Position numbers and translations under genes: made by a program
Shown here: positions 1-9,118 of the stretch, in pieces
How positions within the stretch are numbered: position 1 is the stretch's first letter
Layout of the letters: every line of letters starts with the position of its first letter
NCBI GenBank assembly: GCA_010672825.2
Contig: JAAHFU020000001.1
Span: 620,001-684,000, forward strand
Source: Leptolyngbya sp. SIO1E4
GTDB taxonomy: Bacteria; Cyanobacteriota; Cyanobacteriia; Phormidesmidales; Phormidesmidaceae
Direction of reading: 5' to 3'
DNA: 64,000 bases
The notes under the pieces: generated by a model
The model's input: the letters and a program-made list of their open reading frames with translations, nothing else
Databases searched by the model: none
Told to the model about the DNA's origin: nothing

Positions 1-1
1 C

Positions 2-1027
2 ACGCCGACTGAACATGAGCCGATGACTCCAGAGGCTTGCCAAAGGCTCATCTTCAGCATGTTGAACAACAGCCAGCGCAAAAATCTGGAGCAAAACTGG
101 GAACTTGATTGTTCCTACGGAGTTAAGGGGCTGGCTCGTTTTCGGGTAAATGTTTATAAGGATCGGGGCACCTATGCCGCTTGTTTACGGGCCTTGAGTT
201 CCAAAATTCCTAGCATGGACGTCTTAGGGCTTCCGGATATTGTCCGTGAACTGTCAGAGAAACCCCGTGGGCTCATTCTAGTCACTGGCCCAACCGGATC
301 TGGAAAGTCAACGACTCTGGCTTCCATGATCAACGAGATTAACGGTACCCGTCCCGAGCATATCTTGACAGTGGAGGATCCGATTGAGTTTGTGTATGAG
401 CCAATTAAGAGCTTGATCCACCAACGCCAAATTGGAGAAGACACTAAAAGTTTTGCCAATGCCTTGAGGGCTGCCTTACGGGAAGATCCAGATGTGATTC
501 TGGTGGGTGAGATGCGTGACTTAGAAACCATCTCTCTGGCAATTTCTGCGGCTGAAACAGGTCACCTCGTATTCGGGACATTGCACACCAGTTCGGCGGC
601 CCAAACCGTTGACCGTATGGTCGATGTGTTTCCGCCTGAACAACAAACCCAAGTTAGGGTGCAGCTATCGAACTCCCTAGTGGCTGTTTTGAGTCAAACT
701 TTAATCCCTAAAGCGAATGCAAAGCCGGGAGAATTTGGCCGGGTTATGGCTCAAGAGATCATGGTTGTTACACCAGCAATTTCTAACTTAATTCGGGAAG
801 GAAAAACGGCACAAATTTACGGCGCGATCCAAACAGGAGGCCGATTAGCAATGCAAACCCTGGAGAGAGCGCTGGCCGATCTTTACAAAACAGGGCAAAT
901 CACCTTCGAATCGGCAATGTCTAAAACCTCTCGCCCGGAAGAGCTGCAGCGACTGTTGAGCGGTGGCGGTGCTGCTAATGCCAGTGGTGGAAAACAGCAG
1001 GCAGTTCCGGCGGGAAGACGGCGGTAG
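2..1027 (+). CDS. pilT: Type IV pilus retraction ATPase PilT (5' end cut by window edge)
   Basis: Hexameric ATPase that powers pilus retraction in twitching motility, cytoplasmic, acting on the PilC platform. The frame is open to the left edge, so the N-terminal part of the N1D domain is missing; the ATG at 23 is internal, because family members are about 360-370 residues and have extra sequence before this point. Visible motifs are the Walker A GPTGSGKST near 287-312, the Walker B region with DVILVGEMRD near 490-520, and the His box GHLVFGTLHTSS near 560-595. The C-terminal tail is Gly/Ala-rich and ends in basic residues. pilC follows 219 bp later on the same strand, the usual cyanobacterial pilB-pilT-pilC order. 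The call is secure; only the true start is unseen. Confidence 0.96.
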   Translation, partial: TPTEHEPMTPEACQRLIFSMLNNSQRKNLEQNWELDCSYGVKGLARFRVNVYKDRGTYAACLRALSSKIPSMDVLGLPDIVRELSEKPRGLILVTGPTGSGKSTTLASMINEINGTRPEHILTVEDPIEFVYEPIKSLIHQRQIGEDTKSFANALRAALREDPDVILVGEMRDLETISLAISAAETGHLVFGTLHTSSAAQTVDRMVDVFPPEQQTQVRVQLSNSLVAVLSQTLIPKANAKPGEFGRVMAQEIMVVTPAISNLIREGKTAQIYGAIQTGGRLAMQTLERALADLYKTGQITFESAMSKTSRPEELQRLLSGGGAANASGGKQQAVPAGRRR

Positions 1028-1246
1028 GATAGGCCACTCGGAGTACGCTGAAAAATGCAGTACTTTTATGGCGCTTGTTGTCCTCTATTGAAAATGAGGA
1101 AACAAGATACTAACTCTGTTCTGAGCACCTTGTGCTAACGTATCACCATCTCAGAAGCTCTGTTTCATCAGAGTTGATGGGGTCGAGGTCAGGGCATTGT
1201 GCTCTGTAAAGGTCCTTGATTCCTTTTAACCACGCAAATTAAGACC

Positions 1247-2467
1247 ATGCCTACTTACGTTGCTATTGGGCGAGACAGCGCTGGACGTGAACGCAAACAG
1301 CGAATTTCAGCTACGAGTCCTGGTGAAGCCCGTACTTTGTTGAAAGACCAGGGATTGTTTATTCAAGACCTGAAAGAAGAGCGGGCATTTAACTTTGATC
1401 TCAATGAGCTGCAGCTGGCTATGACGTCGGTTTCGGTGAAAGATAAAGCTGTCTTTTCTCGGCAGTTTGCGGCTTTGGTTAATGCAGGTGTTGCTCTGGT
1501 TAGGGGATTGGGGGTGCTGTCGGAAGAGTGCCCTAACCCAAAACTGAAGCGATCGCTAGAAGAAATCAATAGTGACGTTCAACAAGGAACCAGCCTGTCG
1601 GATGCAATGAACAAGCATCCCAAATGTTTTGATAATTTGTACGTCAGTCTCGTGCAAGCAGGAGAGGTTGGGGGTGTCCTGGATGAGGTTCTGAATCGAC
1701 TGGCTAAGCTGCTAGAAGACCTCAATCGGTTGCAAAACCAGATTAAGTCAGCGATGGCTTATCCAGTAACTGTGTCAATTCTAGCGATCGTCATCTTTGT
1801 CGCAATGACGGTTTTCTTGTTGCCGACCTTTGCTGAAATTTTTGATCAGTTTGATGCGGAACTGCCCATATTCACGCAGATCATGTTGCAGATCAGTAAG
1901 TTTCTACGTCAACCCCTGAATTGGGCGTTGATGGTTGGTGCTGTTGTGGCAGCAGGGTTTGTCTACAGGCGTTATTATGCAACACCTTCAGGTCGTCGCA
2001 CCATGGATCGTTTGTTCCTTAAGATGCCCCTGTTTGGCGACTTGGTTCAAAAAACAGCCACAGCTCGTTTCTGCCGGACATTTGGGTCGCTTTCTCGTTC
2101 TGGCGTACCCATTCTGACATCTTTAGAAATTGTCCGAGATACGGCTGGTAATCAGGTGATTTCTGATGCTATTGATGAAGCTCGTAAGGAGATTCAAACC
2201 GGCGGGATGATCAGTTTGGCGTTGCAGCAGCATCGGGTCTTCCCAGTGATGGCGATTCAGATGATTAGCATCGGAGAAGAAACAGGGGAGCTGGATCAGA
2301 TGTTGATGAAAGTAGCAGACTTCTATGAAGATGAGGTCGAGCAGGCGGTCAAGGCGCTGACCAGTATCATGGAGCCGCTAATGATTATTGTTTTGGGAGG
2401 CATGGTGGGATCTATTTTGATCTCGATGTATCTCCCGATGTTCAAGATTATGGAGATTGTTCAATAA
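1247..2467 (+). CDS. pilC: Type IV pilus inner-membrane platform protein PilC
   Basis: Integral membrane platform (GspF/PilC family) that couples PilB/PilT ATPases to pilin addition and removal. The 406 residues match the family length. Two T2SSF domains are recognisable, roughly residues 70-195 and 273-395, with hydrophobic segments near 170-195, 222-242 and 375-398. The motif VQAGEVGGVLDEVL near residue 135 and its second-domain counterpart ISIGEETGELDQML near 338 are family hallmarks. The ATG at 1247 gives the normal N-terminus MPTYVAIGRD. It lies downstream of pilT and is followed within 30 bp by a strong intrinsic terminator, so the pil operon ends here. Confidence 0.96.
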   Translation: MPTYVAIGRDSAGRERKQRISATSPGEARTLLKDQGLFIQDLKEERAFNFDLNELQLAMTSVSVKDKAVFSRQFAALVNAGVALVRGLGVLSEECPNPKLKRSLEEINSDVQQGTSLSDAMNKHPKCFDNLYVSLVQAGEVGGVLDEVLNRLAKLLEDLNRLQNQIKSAMAYPVTVSILAIVIFVAMTVFLLPTFAEIFDQFDAELPIFTQIMLQISKFLRQPLNWALMVGAVVAAGFVYRRYYATPSGRRTMDRLFLKMPLFGDLVQKTATARFCRTFGSLSRSGVPILTSLEIVRDTAGNQVISDAIDEARKEIQTGGMISLALQQHRVFPVMAIQMISIGEETGELDQMLMKVADFYEDEVEQAVKALTSIMEPLMIIVLGGMVGSILISMYLPMFKIMEIVQ

Positions 2468-2496
2468 ACGATCTCAATATTAATTGAAGAATGTGA

Positions 2497-2525
2497 GGAG
2501 CAGGCAATGCCTGCTCCTTTTTTTA
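2497..2525 (+). terminator. Intrinsic terminator of the pil operon
   Basis: Perfect 9-bp stem GGAGCAGGC / GCCTGCTCC with a 3-nt AAT loop, followed directly by seven T. It lies 30 bp after the pilC stop. An ATG within the loop opens the frame of the next gene, but translation from there is unlikely because it would sit inside the hairpin. Confidence 0.92.
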
Positions 2526-2584
2526 TTACAATATTGACCCAACTATCAGCCGTAGCCCAACTCAGGGTATTAGGGGCATTATGT

Positions 2585-4060
2585 ATGTTTGAAGCCGTCG
2601 AATTAGGGCACAAAATTAGCAAGCAGGACTATAGCAGTGCTTTACCTCAACTCAGGGTAGAGCTGGTCAATGCTCAATATGAACTGTGTCAAGCGCCTTT
2701 ATCTATGTTGATTTTACTCATGGGAGATGACCGCCAGTCTTGCAACGAAGTCATCAACCATCTAGGAGAGTGGATGGATGGGCGCTATATACACAACCAC
2801 TTTTTTGGAGAGCTGACTGACGAAGAACGAGAAAGACCGCGCTTCTGGCGCTATTGGCGGCGCTTGCCCCAGGATGGAATGACTGGGGTTTTTGTCGGTG
2901 CTTGGGCGCTGAATACGATCGCTGAACGCCTGCGAAATGATATTTCTGATAAATCATTTTATCGCCGTTGTCACCACATTTACCGATTCGAAAATATGCT
3001 GGCGGCCAATGGTGTTTTACTGCTTAAATTCTGGTTTCATCAGTCTAAAAAAGATTTTAAGCACCGGCTTAAAGCAGCTCAAAAAGATCCTAAAAAGGCG
3101 TGGCGCATTGATGAAGCAGAGTGGCAAGTCTATGAGCAATATGAGGATTTTGTATCCCTTTCAGAGCGCTATATCCGGTTGACTAGCAGCGGTATTACCC
3201 CGTGGACCTTAGTAGAGACGACCTGTTCTCGCTATCGCAATCTAATTGTAATGCAGACGATCTCGAGTGCTCTAGAGACAAGATTGGCTGAACCTAACCC
3301 CCCCCCGTCTTCTGAGAAGTCGCCGACGGTATATGTCAACCAGAGCGATCGCAGTGTTCTGGATACCCTTCCCCTGAAAACTGACACTGATTGGAAAGCC
3401 TATCGAGAAGTGTTGGAAACCTATCAGGCTCGGCTCAAGCGCTTGACGCGAAAAGCTCGACGGGCTGGTGTTAGCAGTATTCTGGTCTTTGAAGGATGGG
3501 ATGCAGCGGGTAAAGGGGGGGTGATTCGTCGGTTGACTCAAGCGATGGATGCTCAGGACTATCGTGTGATTCCGATTGGAGCCCCAACAGATGAAGAAAA
3601 AGCGCATCATTATCTGTGGCGCTTTTGGCAACAGGTTCCTCGCAATGGCAAGGTTGTGGTGTTTGACCGCAGTTGGTATGGTCGCATTTTAGTCGAGCGG
3701 GTTGAGGGATTTGCCCAGTCCCATGAATGGCAATGGGCCTATAGTGAAATCAATGATTTCGAAGAACAGCTCCACGAGCATGGCATTTTAATGCTTAAGT
3801 TTTGGCTCCACATTGACCCGGACGAGCAGCTGCGCCGTTTTAAGGCGCGAGAGCAAACGCCCTATAAAAAGTACAAGATTACCGAAGAAGATTACCGCAA
3901 TCGCGATCGCTGGCAAGATTACGAAGTTGCTGTGACGGATATGGTGAGTCGCACCAGTACCCGTTATGCCCGCTGGCACTTAATTCCTTCTAATGACAAA
4001 CGCCATGCGCGTATTGAAGTCATCAAAACCTTTTGTGAATCATTAGAGAAGCGACTTTAA
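2585..4060 (+). CDS. pap: Polyphosphate:AMP phosphotransferase, tandem-PPK2 type
   Basis: Transfers phosphate from polyphosphate to a nucleoside monophosphate (class II PPK2, Pap-like), cytoplasmic. There are two PPK2-like halves. The C-terminal half has an intact P-loop EGWDAAGKGG, the downstream DRSWYGRILVERVEG lid/Walker B segment, and the family's KYKITEEDYRNRDRW segment. The N-terminal half has a degenerate P-loop (LLMGDDRQSCNEV), as is usual for two-domain members. I place the start at ATG 2585 (MFEAVELGHK), giving 491 residues. The longer frame from 2507 begins inside the pilC terminator hairpin and adds residues unlike the family. Monocistronic: terminator upstream, repeat-rich spacer downstream. 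The preferred substrate (AMP versus others) cannot be read from sequence. Confidence 0.88.
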   Translation: MFEAVELGHKISKQDYSSALPQLRVELVNAQYELCQAPLSMLILLMGDDRQSCNEVINHLGEWMDGRYIHNHFFGELTDEERERPRFWRYWRRLPQDGMTGVFVGAWALNTIAERLRNDISDKSFYRRCHHIYRFENMLAANGVLLLKFWFHQSKKDFKHRLKAAQKDPKKAWRIDEAEWQVYEQYEDFVSLSERYIRLTSSGITPWTLVETTCSRYRNLIVMQTISSALETRLAEPNPPPSSEKSPTVYVNQSDRSVLDTLPLKTDTDWKAYREVLETYQARLKRLTRKARRAGVSSILVFEGWDAAGKGGVIRRLTQAMDAQDYRVIPIGAPTDEEKAHHYLWRFWQQVPRNGKVVVFDRSWYGRILVERVEGFAQSHEWQWAYSEINDFEEQLHEHGILMLKFWLHIDPDEQLRRFKAREQTPYKKYKITEEDYRNRDRWQDYEVAVTDMVSRTSTRYARWHLIPSNDKRHARIEVIKTFCESLEKRL

Positions 4061-4078
4061 GCAACTGGGGATGCCAGG

Positions 4079-4170
4079 AAGCCTTGTTCAGTTGAGTCCA
4101 GTACATCTGGGTCAAGACAGGATCTAGGGTTTGGGATCTAGGGTGTGCTTGATTAGCCTGCATACCGCTA
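4079..4170 (+). repeat. Miniature element, family A, full-length copy 1 (92 bp)
   Basis: 92-bp copy closely matching those at 26878-26969 and 34611-34702, starting AGCCTTGTTCAG and ending GCATACCGCTA, followed by TA. The left TA has decayed. It contains the GGGTCTAGGGTTTGGG core shared by all copies. No open frame. Short imperfect TATAGC termini and TA flanks suggest a non-autonomous IS630/Tc1-mariner-type MITE. Confidence 0.8.
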
Positions 4171-4402
4171 TATCGCTCATATGCCACTCTGCTTGAGAAT
4201 ATCAGAAACGCCCATTCCTCGTAGCCATGAACAATTATTGCTTTGTATGAAAATACTGAAACGGACAGGAAAGGAATAGCTTTTGATGCTCTGGCGAGTT
4301 TGACTCAAGAGCAATATAGCTGTCGCGAGTTTCGTTAGGGCAAGACAATGGCTAAAGCTATATTTAGCCAGCTAATGATGGGTACATAGCCAAACCCTCA
4401 CA
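4171..4402. other. Spacer without a supported gene
   Basis: Between two miniature elements. A short open stretch near 4245-4340 reads as protein-like for about 30 codons but has no start context and no family I recognise; it may be a decayed gene remnant. Nothing else is supported here. Confidence 0.3.
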
Positions 4403-4501
4403 TATAGCAAAAGGTAGAAAGCAGAAGGCAGAAGGCACAACCTTGCTGCATAAGGATTCCAGGAAATCCGATTGTCCTAACCAGCACTTCAGGTGCAATA
4501 G
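4403..4501 (+). repeat. Miniature element, family C
   Basis: About 99 bp, starting TATAGCAAAAGG, followed by AGAAGGC-type heptamers, and ending CAGGTGCAATAG. An inverted relative occupies 45543-45648 with the same ends and internal order. The termini TATAGCA and CTATTGCA form an imperfect inverted repeat, consistent with a non-autonomous element. It is non-coding. Confidence 0.65.
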
Positions 4502-4636
4502 TAATTAGATGAATCGGTTTGCCTGCCATCAGAACAAAAAACTGATCGCAAGATTGTGATAGTGCCACAAGAATTAGACAGCCTTATCAAAACCATCTCC
4601 CTAAGCTGAGAGTGTCATTGCTTAGGAGATCGCATC

Positions 4637-5536
4637 ATGCAACTACAACCTCAACTGGAAAATCCCTTCAACACAACACAGATCACGCTACACACACAAA
4701 AGAGCACAGCAGGCACAACCTTGGTTTTGGGGGGCACGGGTAAGACGGGTCGTCGGCTAGTCGAGCGGCTAGAAGCCCGTGGCCTACCAGTACGAATCGG
4801 TTCTCGATCTGCTGCGTTGCCGTTCGAGTGGCACAATCCGGTAACCTGGCCTGCCTTATTGCAGAATGTGGCATCGGTCTACATCACCTATTACCCAGAC
4901 CTGGCTGTTCCCGGCGCAGCGGATACTATTCGCTCATTTGTCGAGCAAGCTGTGCAAAATGGCGTACGTCACTTGGTTTTGTTGTCGGGGCGTGGCGAGG
5001 CAGAGGCGCAACACTGTGAACGCATTGTCCAATCGTCTGGAGTTGACTGGACAATCCTACGAGCAAGCTGGTTTAGTCAGAATTTCAGTGAGGCTTTTCT
5101 GAGAGACTTGATCCTTGGTGGCGTGGTAGCCCTGCCAGCGGGCAATGTTCAGGAACCGTTCATCAGTGCCGACGATATTGCTGATGTTGCTGTTGTCGCT
5201 CTGACCGAATCGGGCCATGCCGGGCAACTCTACGAACTCACGGGGCCACGCCTCATGACCTTTGCAGAAGCAGTCGGAGAAATTGCTAAAGCGACAGGGC
5301 GAGCAGTGACTTACGTGCCGATATCCCTAGAGGACTTTGTGGCGACGCTTACCGAGCAAGGCACACCTGCCGACTTCGTATCATTGCTGAGTTATCTCTT
5401 CGATAAGGTTCTAGATGGCCATAATGCCTATCTCACCGATGGTGTTCAGCGTGCCTTAGGCCGAGCCCCGCAAGATTTCACGACATATGCACAAACAACA
5501 GCTGCGAGCGGAGCCTGGAATGAGTCAGTGGTATAG
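4637..5536 (+). CDS. NAD(P)-binding NmrA/atypical-SDR family protein
   Basis: Single-domain Rossmann protein of 299 residues, cytoplasmic. The dinucleotide-binding loop LVLGGTGKTGRRLVERL lies near residues 30-46. Later motifs (LLSGRGEAEAQHCERIVQSSGVDWTILR in part, then FISADDIADVAV) are typical of NmrA-like/ergot-type reductases that act on small substrates or serve as redox sensors. The substrate is unknown. Start ATG 4637 has AGGAG eight bases upstream. A DUF1772 membrane protein follows 104 bp downstream on the same strand; the two often travel together and may form a small operon. An accessory origin is possible, but base composition does not stand out. Confidence 0.8.
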   Translation: MQLQPQLENPFNTTQITLHTQKSTAGTTLVLGGTGKTGRRLVERLEARGLPVRIGSRSAALPFEWHNPVTWPALLQNVASVYITYYPDLAVPGAADTIRSFVEQAVQNGVRHLVLLSGRGEAEAQHCERIVQSSGVDWTILRASWFSQNFSEAFLRDLILGGVVALPAGNVQEPFISADDIADVAVVALTESGHAGQLYELTGPRLMTFAEAVGEIAKATGRAVTYVPISLEDFVATLTEQGTPADFVSLLSYLFDKVLDGHNAYLTDGVQRALGRAPQDFTTYAQTTAASGAWNESVV

Positions 5537-5640
5537 CCAATAAATACACCCTTGGGAAACTGGATTGAAAAGATTCATCGCGGATGAGTAAGCTTTCTGG
5601 CGTCTGAAGCGAACGTCCAATCACAATCGACGGAGGACTT

Positions 5641-6141
5641 ATGGCAATTTTTTACAACTTGCGCTCGTCTCTAATCCTGTTTGCAGCGATGGGCAGCGCG
5701 CTAAGTGCAGGAATTTTCTTTGCGTTTTCCACTTTTGTCATGCAAGCTTTGAGACAACAAACGCCCTCATCAGGCATTGCCGCCATGCAGTCTATCAATA
5801 TCACCGTCATCAACCCTTGGTTCATGACAGTGTTTTTGGGGCCAGCAGTCGTGGGTTTGGTGTTGGCGATCGCAGCCCTAAGGCAATGGGAGCAACCGGG
5901 TGCTGTTTACTGGCTGGTAGGGGCTCTGTTCTACCTAATTGGCACCATCGGCGTGACTATCGCAGGCAATATCCCCTTAAATGACGCGCTCGCTGTAGTC
6001 AATCCCGACAGTGCTGAAGGGGCAACGCTCTGGACCAGATACCTAACGGATTGGACCTTTTGGAACCATGTGCGCACAGTGGCCGCATTTTTGGCTGCAG
6101 CAATGTTTACTATCTCGCTTTGTCAGCGGACGGGACCATAG
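5641..6141 (+). CDS. DUF1772 / anthrone-oxygenase-like membrane protein
   Basis: 166 residues with four predicted membrane segments (about 8-30, 58-80, 88-110 and 140-160). The N-terminal segment with SAGIFFAFSTFVMQAL and the later NPWFMTVFLGP and GNIPLNDAL motifs are those of the DUF1772/anthrone oxygenase family. Family members include fungal anthrone oxygenases, but most bacterial ones are uncharacterised, so no reaction is assigned. GGAGG lies five bases before the ATG. It probably shares a transcript with the upstream NmrA-like reductase. It converges on the minus-strand VUT gene. Confidence 0.78.
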   Translation: MAIFYNLRSSLILFAAMGSALSAGIFFAFSTFVMQALRQQTPSSGIAAMQSINITVINPWFMTVFLGPAVVGLVLAIAALRQWEQPGAVYWLVGALFYLIGTIGVTIAGNIPLNDALAVVNPDSAEGATLWTRYLTDWTFWNHVRTVAAFLAAAMFTISLCQRTGP

Positions 6142-6196
6142 CACAAGGCCGAAGGATGAGTGAAACTATCGGTTCATGGTGCAGCACACGCTAGCC

Positions 6197-6760
6197 TCAA
6201 ACTTGCCAGATGAATTTCCCTTCTTTCCAGAGTGCAAAAATGATGCCAATGGCATATTTGGTAATTATTTCGCCGAACAGCAGCGACAGAATTTCCTGAG
6301 TTGAGAGCACTCCGGCAAACGCAACCAGCGTAAATAGCACGGTATCCAGCGGGATTGAGACAGCGTTGCTGCCCGCCACCCGCATTAACCAGGGATACCG
6401 CAGCAGCTTTTGATAAATCTCGGTATCAGCCGTTTCTGCCAGTACGATCGCCAAAAAGCTGGCCAAAATAATTCGTAAAGGCACAGCCAGCACAGCACTC
6501 ATGATGACATTGGCAAAGGCCGCAAGCGCGATCGTCAGATACACCCACTGACGACCAGCGCTATGCAGTTTGTCCCGCTGGGTAAAGGTAATCCCAAAAA
6601 TAAAGGTACCCACTGCAACCTGCCCAAAAATGGGAAACGGAATAAACCAAGCAGCCGTATAGTTAGCCCCTAAGGTTGCCAGAACGTAGATGATCGCGTT
6701 GATAAGGTGCTTCTTCTGCATTGGTTCAAGGATTGTGTACACATCCACGTAGACTGACAC
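6197..6760 (-). CDS. VUT-family (DUF165, YhhQ-like) membrane transporter
   Basis: Five or six hydrophobic segments and the family signature LAETADTEIYQ with R.AGSNAVSIPLDT downstream identify a VUT-family protein. Characterised relatives carry queuosine precursors (YhhQ), but this subgroup's substrate is not established. The start is uncertain: the GTG at 6760 has AAAGGA a few bases upstream, whereas the first ATG at 6721 has no clear ribosome-binding site and would give 174 residues. It lies downstream of moxR on the same strand with a 55-bp gap, so co-transcription is possible. No queuosine genes are nearby. Confidence 0.75.
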   Translation of the reverse strand: MSVYVDVYTILEPMQKKHLINAIIYVLATLGANYTAAWFIPFPIFGQVAVGTFIFGITFTQRDKLHSAGRQWVYLTIALAAFANVIMSAVLAVPLRIILASFLAIVLAETADTEIYQKLLRYPWLMRVAGSNAVSIPLDTVLFTLVAFAGVLSTQEILSLLFGEIITKYAIGIIFALWKEGKFIWQV

Positions 6761-6815
6761 AAGATCCTTTACAGGGGAAGATCAGAGGTTGAGAAACAAG
6801 CATCCTACAGTCCCG

Positions 6816-7724
6816 TTAAGGCACGGAAACTGTTTCCAACAGGGACGCAATGAGCGCTGATGCCTGGTGGCCTCCAGCCGGAATGAGCCGGTGTGCCAGA
6901 ACATAGGGTGCCAATCTTTTGACATCATCAGGTAGCACATAATTGCGATCGCTCAAAAAAGCTAAGGCTTGCACAGCGCGATAGAACGCCACGCTGCCGC
7001 GGGGGCTAACGCCCAACGTAATATCTGGATGTTCACGCGTGGCCCGAACTAACGCCAACAGATATTGCTTCACCGAGGCTTCTATATGCACTTCCGCACA
7101 GTGAGCCTGAATACCCGCCACTTCTTCAGGAGTGATACAGGGTTGCAAATCTTCAGGGCGTGTAGAGGTAGCTAACCGATTTAGCATGTTGAGTTCTTCA
7201 GCCTCAGAGGGATACCCCAGCGTAAATGACAGGGCAAAGCGATCCATCTGAGCTTCGGGCAGGGGGAAAGTCCCCTGATATTCCACCGGGTTTTGTGTCG
7301 CGATTACAAAAAAAGGTGTCGGGACTGGGCGAGAGAGACCATCCAAGGTAACTTGGTGCTCTTCCATGACCTCTAGCAGGGCTGATTGGGTGCGAGGGGT
7401 GGCGCGGTTGATTTCATCGGCCAGGAGAACATGGGCAAAAGCTGGCCCCGGCATGAACTGAAAATTCCCTTTGCTGGGGTTCCAAATGTTGGTTCCTGTA
7501 ATGTCCGTAGGCAGCAAATCGGGCGTACATTGTACCCGTTGAAAGGTGCCGTCAATACAGCGGGCGAGAGACTTTGCGAGCAGCGTTTTGCCAACCCCAG
7601 GGACATCTTCTAACAGCGCATGGCCACCGGAGAATAAAGCCACTAATACGAATTGAATGGCCTCTTCTTTGCCCACGATGGCTTTGCTGAGATTGTCGAT
7701 CAGTTGCCGCACGCGATCGCTCAT
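6816..7724 (-). CDS. MoxR-family AAA+ ATPase
   Basis: 302 residues, normal for the family. AAA_3 core with Walker A EDVPGVGKTLLAKSLAR near residues 38-54, Walker B LLADEINRATPRTQSALLEVMEE near 100-122, and sensor motif IATQNPVEYQGTFPLPEAQMDRF. A C-terminal lid carries GVSPRGSVAFYRA. MoxR proteins act as chaperones, usually beside a VWA-domain protein and a DUF58 protein; neither is adjacent here, so the client is unknown. The ATG at 7724 is preceded by AGAGGGAAA. It sits between ribF upstream and the VUT transporter downstream, all on the minus strand. Confidence 0.9.
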   Translation of the reverse strand: MSDRVRQLIDNLSKAIVGKEEAIQFVLVALFSGGHALLEDVPGVGKTLLAKSLARCIDGTFQRVQCTPDLLPTDITGTNIWNPSKGNFQFMPGPAFAHVLLADEINRATPRTQSALLEVMEEHQVTLDGLSRPVPTPFFVIATQNPVEYQGTFPLPEAQMDRFALSFTLGYPSEAEELNMLNRLATSTRPEDLQPCITPEEVAGIQAHCAEVHIEASVKQYLLALVRATREHPDITLGVSPRGSVAFYRAVQALAFLSDRNYVLPDDVKRLAPYVLAHRLIPAGGHQASALIASLLETVSVP

Positions 7725-7861
7725 TTTCCCTCTTTGGCCCTTGAATTAACGGAGTGATTCAGTATAAGAGAAACATCGAAAGAAAACGCTTCTCCCGTAA
7801 GCTAAGCATCATTTGCCCACTACTTTGCCTCTACTCAATTCCACACTTATTGTGTGTTTAT

Positions 7862-7877
7862 CACACACGAGTGTGTG
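7862..7877. repeat. Short perfect inverted repeat in the ribF-moxR spacer
   Basis: CACACAC-GA-GTGTGTG, arms of 7 bp, 44 bp after the ribF stop and 138 bp upstream of moxR. No T-run follows, so it may be an operator or simply chance; no assigned role. Confidence 0.3.
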
Positions 7878-7920
7878 CCTATCGCTGGATGGCATATGGT
7901 TATCATGCCTTTTTCCCGAA

Positions 7921-8994
7921 TTAATTGCCTACTTTCAGAATTGTCTGGGCAGCATCGCAGTCTGCCTGAATCTGAGCTTTGAGATGATCCAGGGAATCAA
8001 ATCGCTGTTCCGGCCTTAGAAACCCTTTCAAAGCCACGGTTAATGTGCAGTCATAAAGGTCGCCATGCCAGTTCAACAAATGAACTTCTACGGTCTGGGT
8101 TTGGCCATCTACTGTCGGTCTTACACCCAAGTTCATGACCCCAGGGTGACCATGATGATCGGTTTGCCCAGGTACCCCATATACCCGCACACTATAGACC
8201 CCTGTTCGGGGTAAAAACTTCTCAGGCAGTACCCGCAAATTGGCGGTGGGAAACCCCAGCTGCCGCCCTAACTGCTGTCCTCGTACGACCCACCCCGTTA
8301 AACAGTAAGGGCGCCCGAGTAGCTGCTGCGCCTGAGCAATGTCACCGGCACAAAGTGCTTGCCGAATCCGAGAGCTGCTGATGCGATCGCCCTCATCCTG
8401 CGCCAGTTCCACAACGGTCACGTTGGCCCCTCGCCGAGTAGCTAACCGCTCTAACAGGCTGACATCCCCCAAACGCTTGTGGCCAAACCGAAAATCAGCG
8501 CCAACGCTGATGTGTTGAGCTTGCAAACGGTCTAACAAAACGGCTTCGACAAAAACATGGGGGCTCAGGTTTGCCAACTCTCGATTAAACGGCAGCAAAA
8601 CTAACTGGCGGACACCCAATTGCCCCATGAAAACAGCCTTTTCTTCCAGAGGGGTTAACCAGGGTCGAGCTTTACCCGAGAAGAATTCCTGCGGATGGGG
8701 GTAAAAGGTCACCACCGTTGGCATCGGGTCATCTGCAGGGGACAGGGAAGGGCGCTGGGCCACCTGAAAGTCACAGGGGTCTAGTAGCTGTGAACAGCGA
8801 TCGCTATACCCCCCCAAGACAGAGGTATCGATACTTCCAGAAGGGTGCCCTGAATCGGTACAGGCATCCTTAGCTTGAGCGATCGGCAAAATAGGTCGAA
8901 TAACCGTTTGGTGGCCTAAATGCACACCATCAAAGTTCCCCAAAGCAACGTTTGTTGGGGCATATGTCGTTGATAGTGAAGACGTAATCCACAC
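7921..8994 (-). CDS. ribF: Bifunctional riboflavin kinase / FAD synthetase
   Basis: Makes FMN from riboflavin and FAD from FMN in the cytoplasm. The N-terminal nucleotidyltransferase motif VALGNFDGVHLGHQ and PTVVTFYPHPQEFF are present, as are SSSRIRQAL and the C-terminal flavokinase signature GQQLGRQLGFPTANL. I start at GTG 8994 (VWITSSLST), matching the usual cyanobacterial N-terminus; the frame stays open upstream to a TTG at 9102, but those residues are unlike the family. At about 357 residues it is longer than the usual ~310, because of an insertion of about 40 Cys/Ser/Pro-rich residues between the first motif and the HPH-type segment. Confidence 0.9.
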   Translation of the reverse strand: MWITSSLSTTYAPTNVALGNFDGVHLGHQTVIRPILPIAQAKDACTDSGHPSGSIDTSVLGGYSDRCSQLLDPCDFQVAQRPSLSPADDPMPTVVTFYPHPQEFFSGKARPWLTPLEEKAVFMGQLGVRQLVLLPFNRELANLSPHVFVEAVLLDRLQAQHISVGADFRFGHKRLGDVSLLERLATRRGANVTVVELAQDEGDRISSSRIRQALCAGDIAQAQQLLGRPYCLTGWVVRGQQLGRQLGFPTANLRVLPEKFLPRTGVYSVRVYGVPGQTDHHGHPGVMNLGVRPTVDGQTQTVEVHLLNWHGDLYDCTLTVALKGFLRPEQRFDSLDHLKAQIQADCDAAQTILKVGN

Positions 8995-9118
8995 GTTTAC
9001 ATTTTTACACAATATCTTTCTGCAGCCTATGAAAACACTAAAGACACGATATATCGTGCCTCTGCGATCGACCTTATCTTCACAAATATCGTGCCTTTGC
9101 AAAGATGGCTGTCAAATT

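Noticed and set aside
2507-2584. Upstream extension of the PPK2 gene
   Set aside because: It begins in the loop of an intrinsic terminator and the residues do not look like the family's N-terminus.
8995-9102. Upstream extension of ribF to a TTG
   Set aside because: The residues are Cys/basic-rich and unlike RibF; GTG 8994 gives the expected start.
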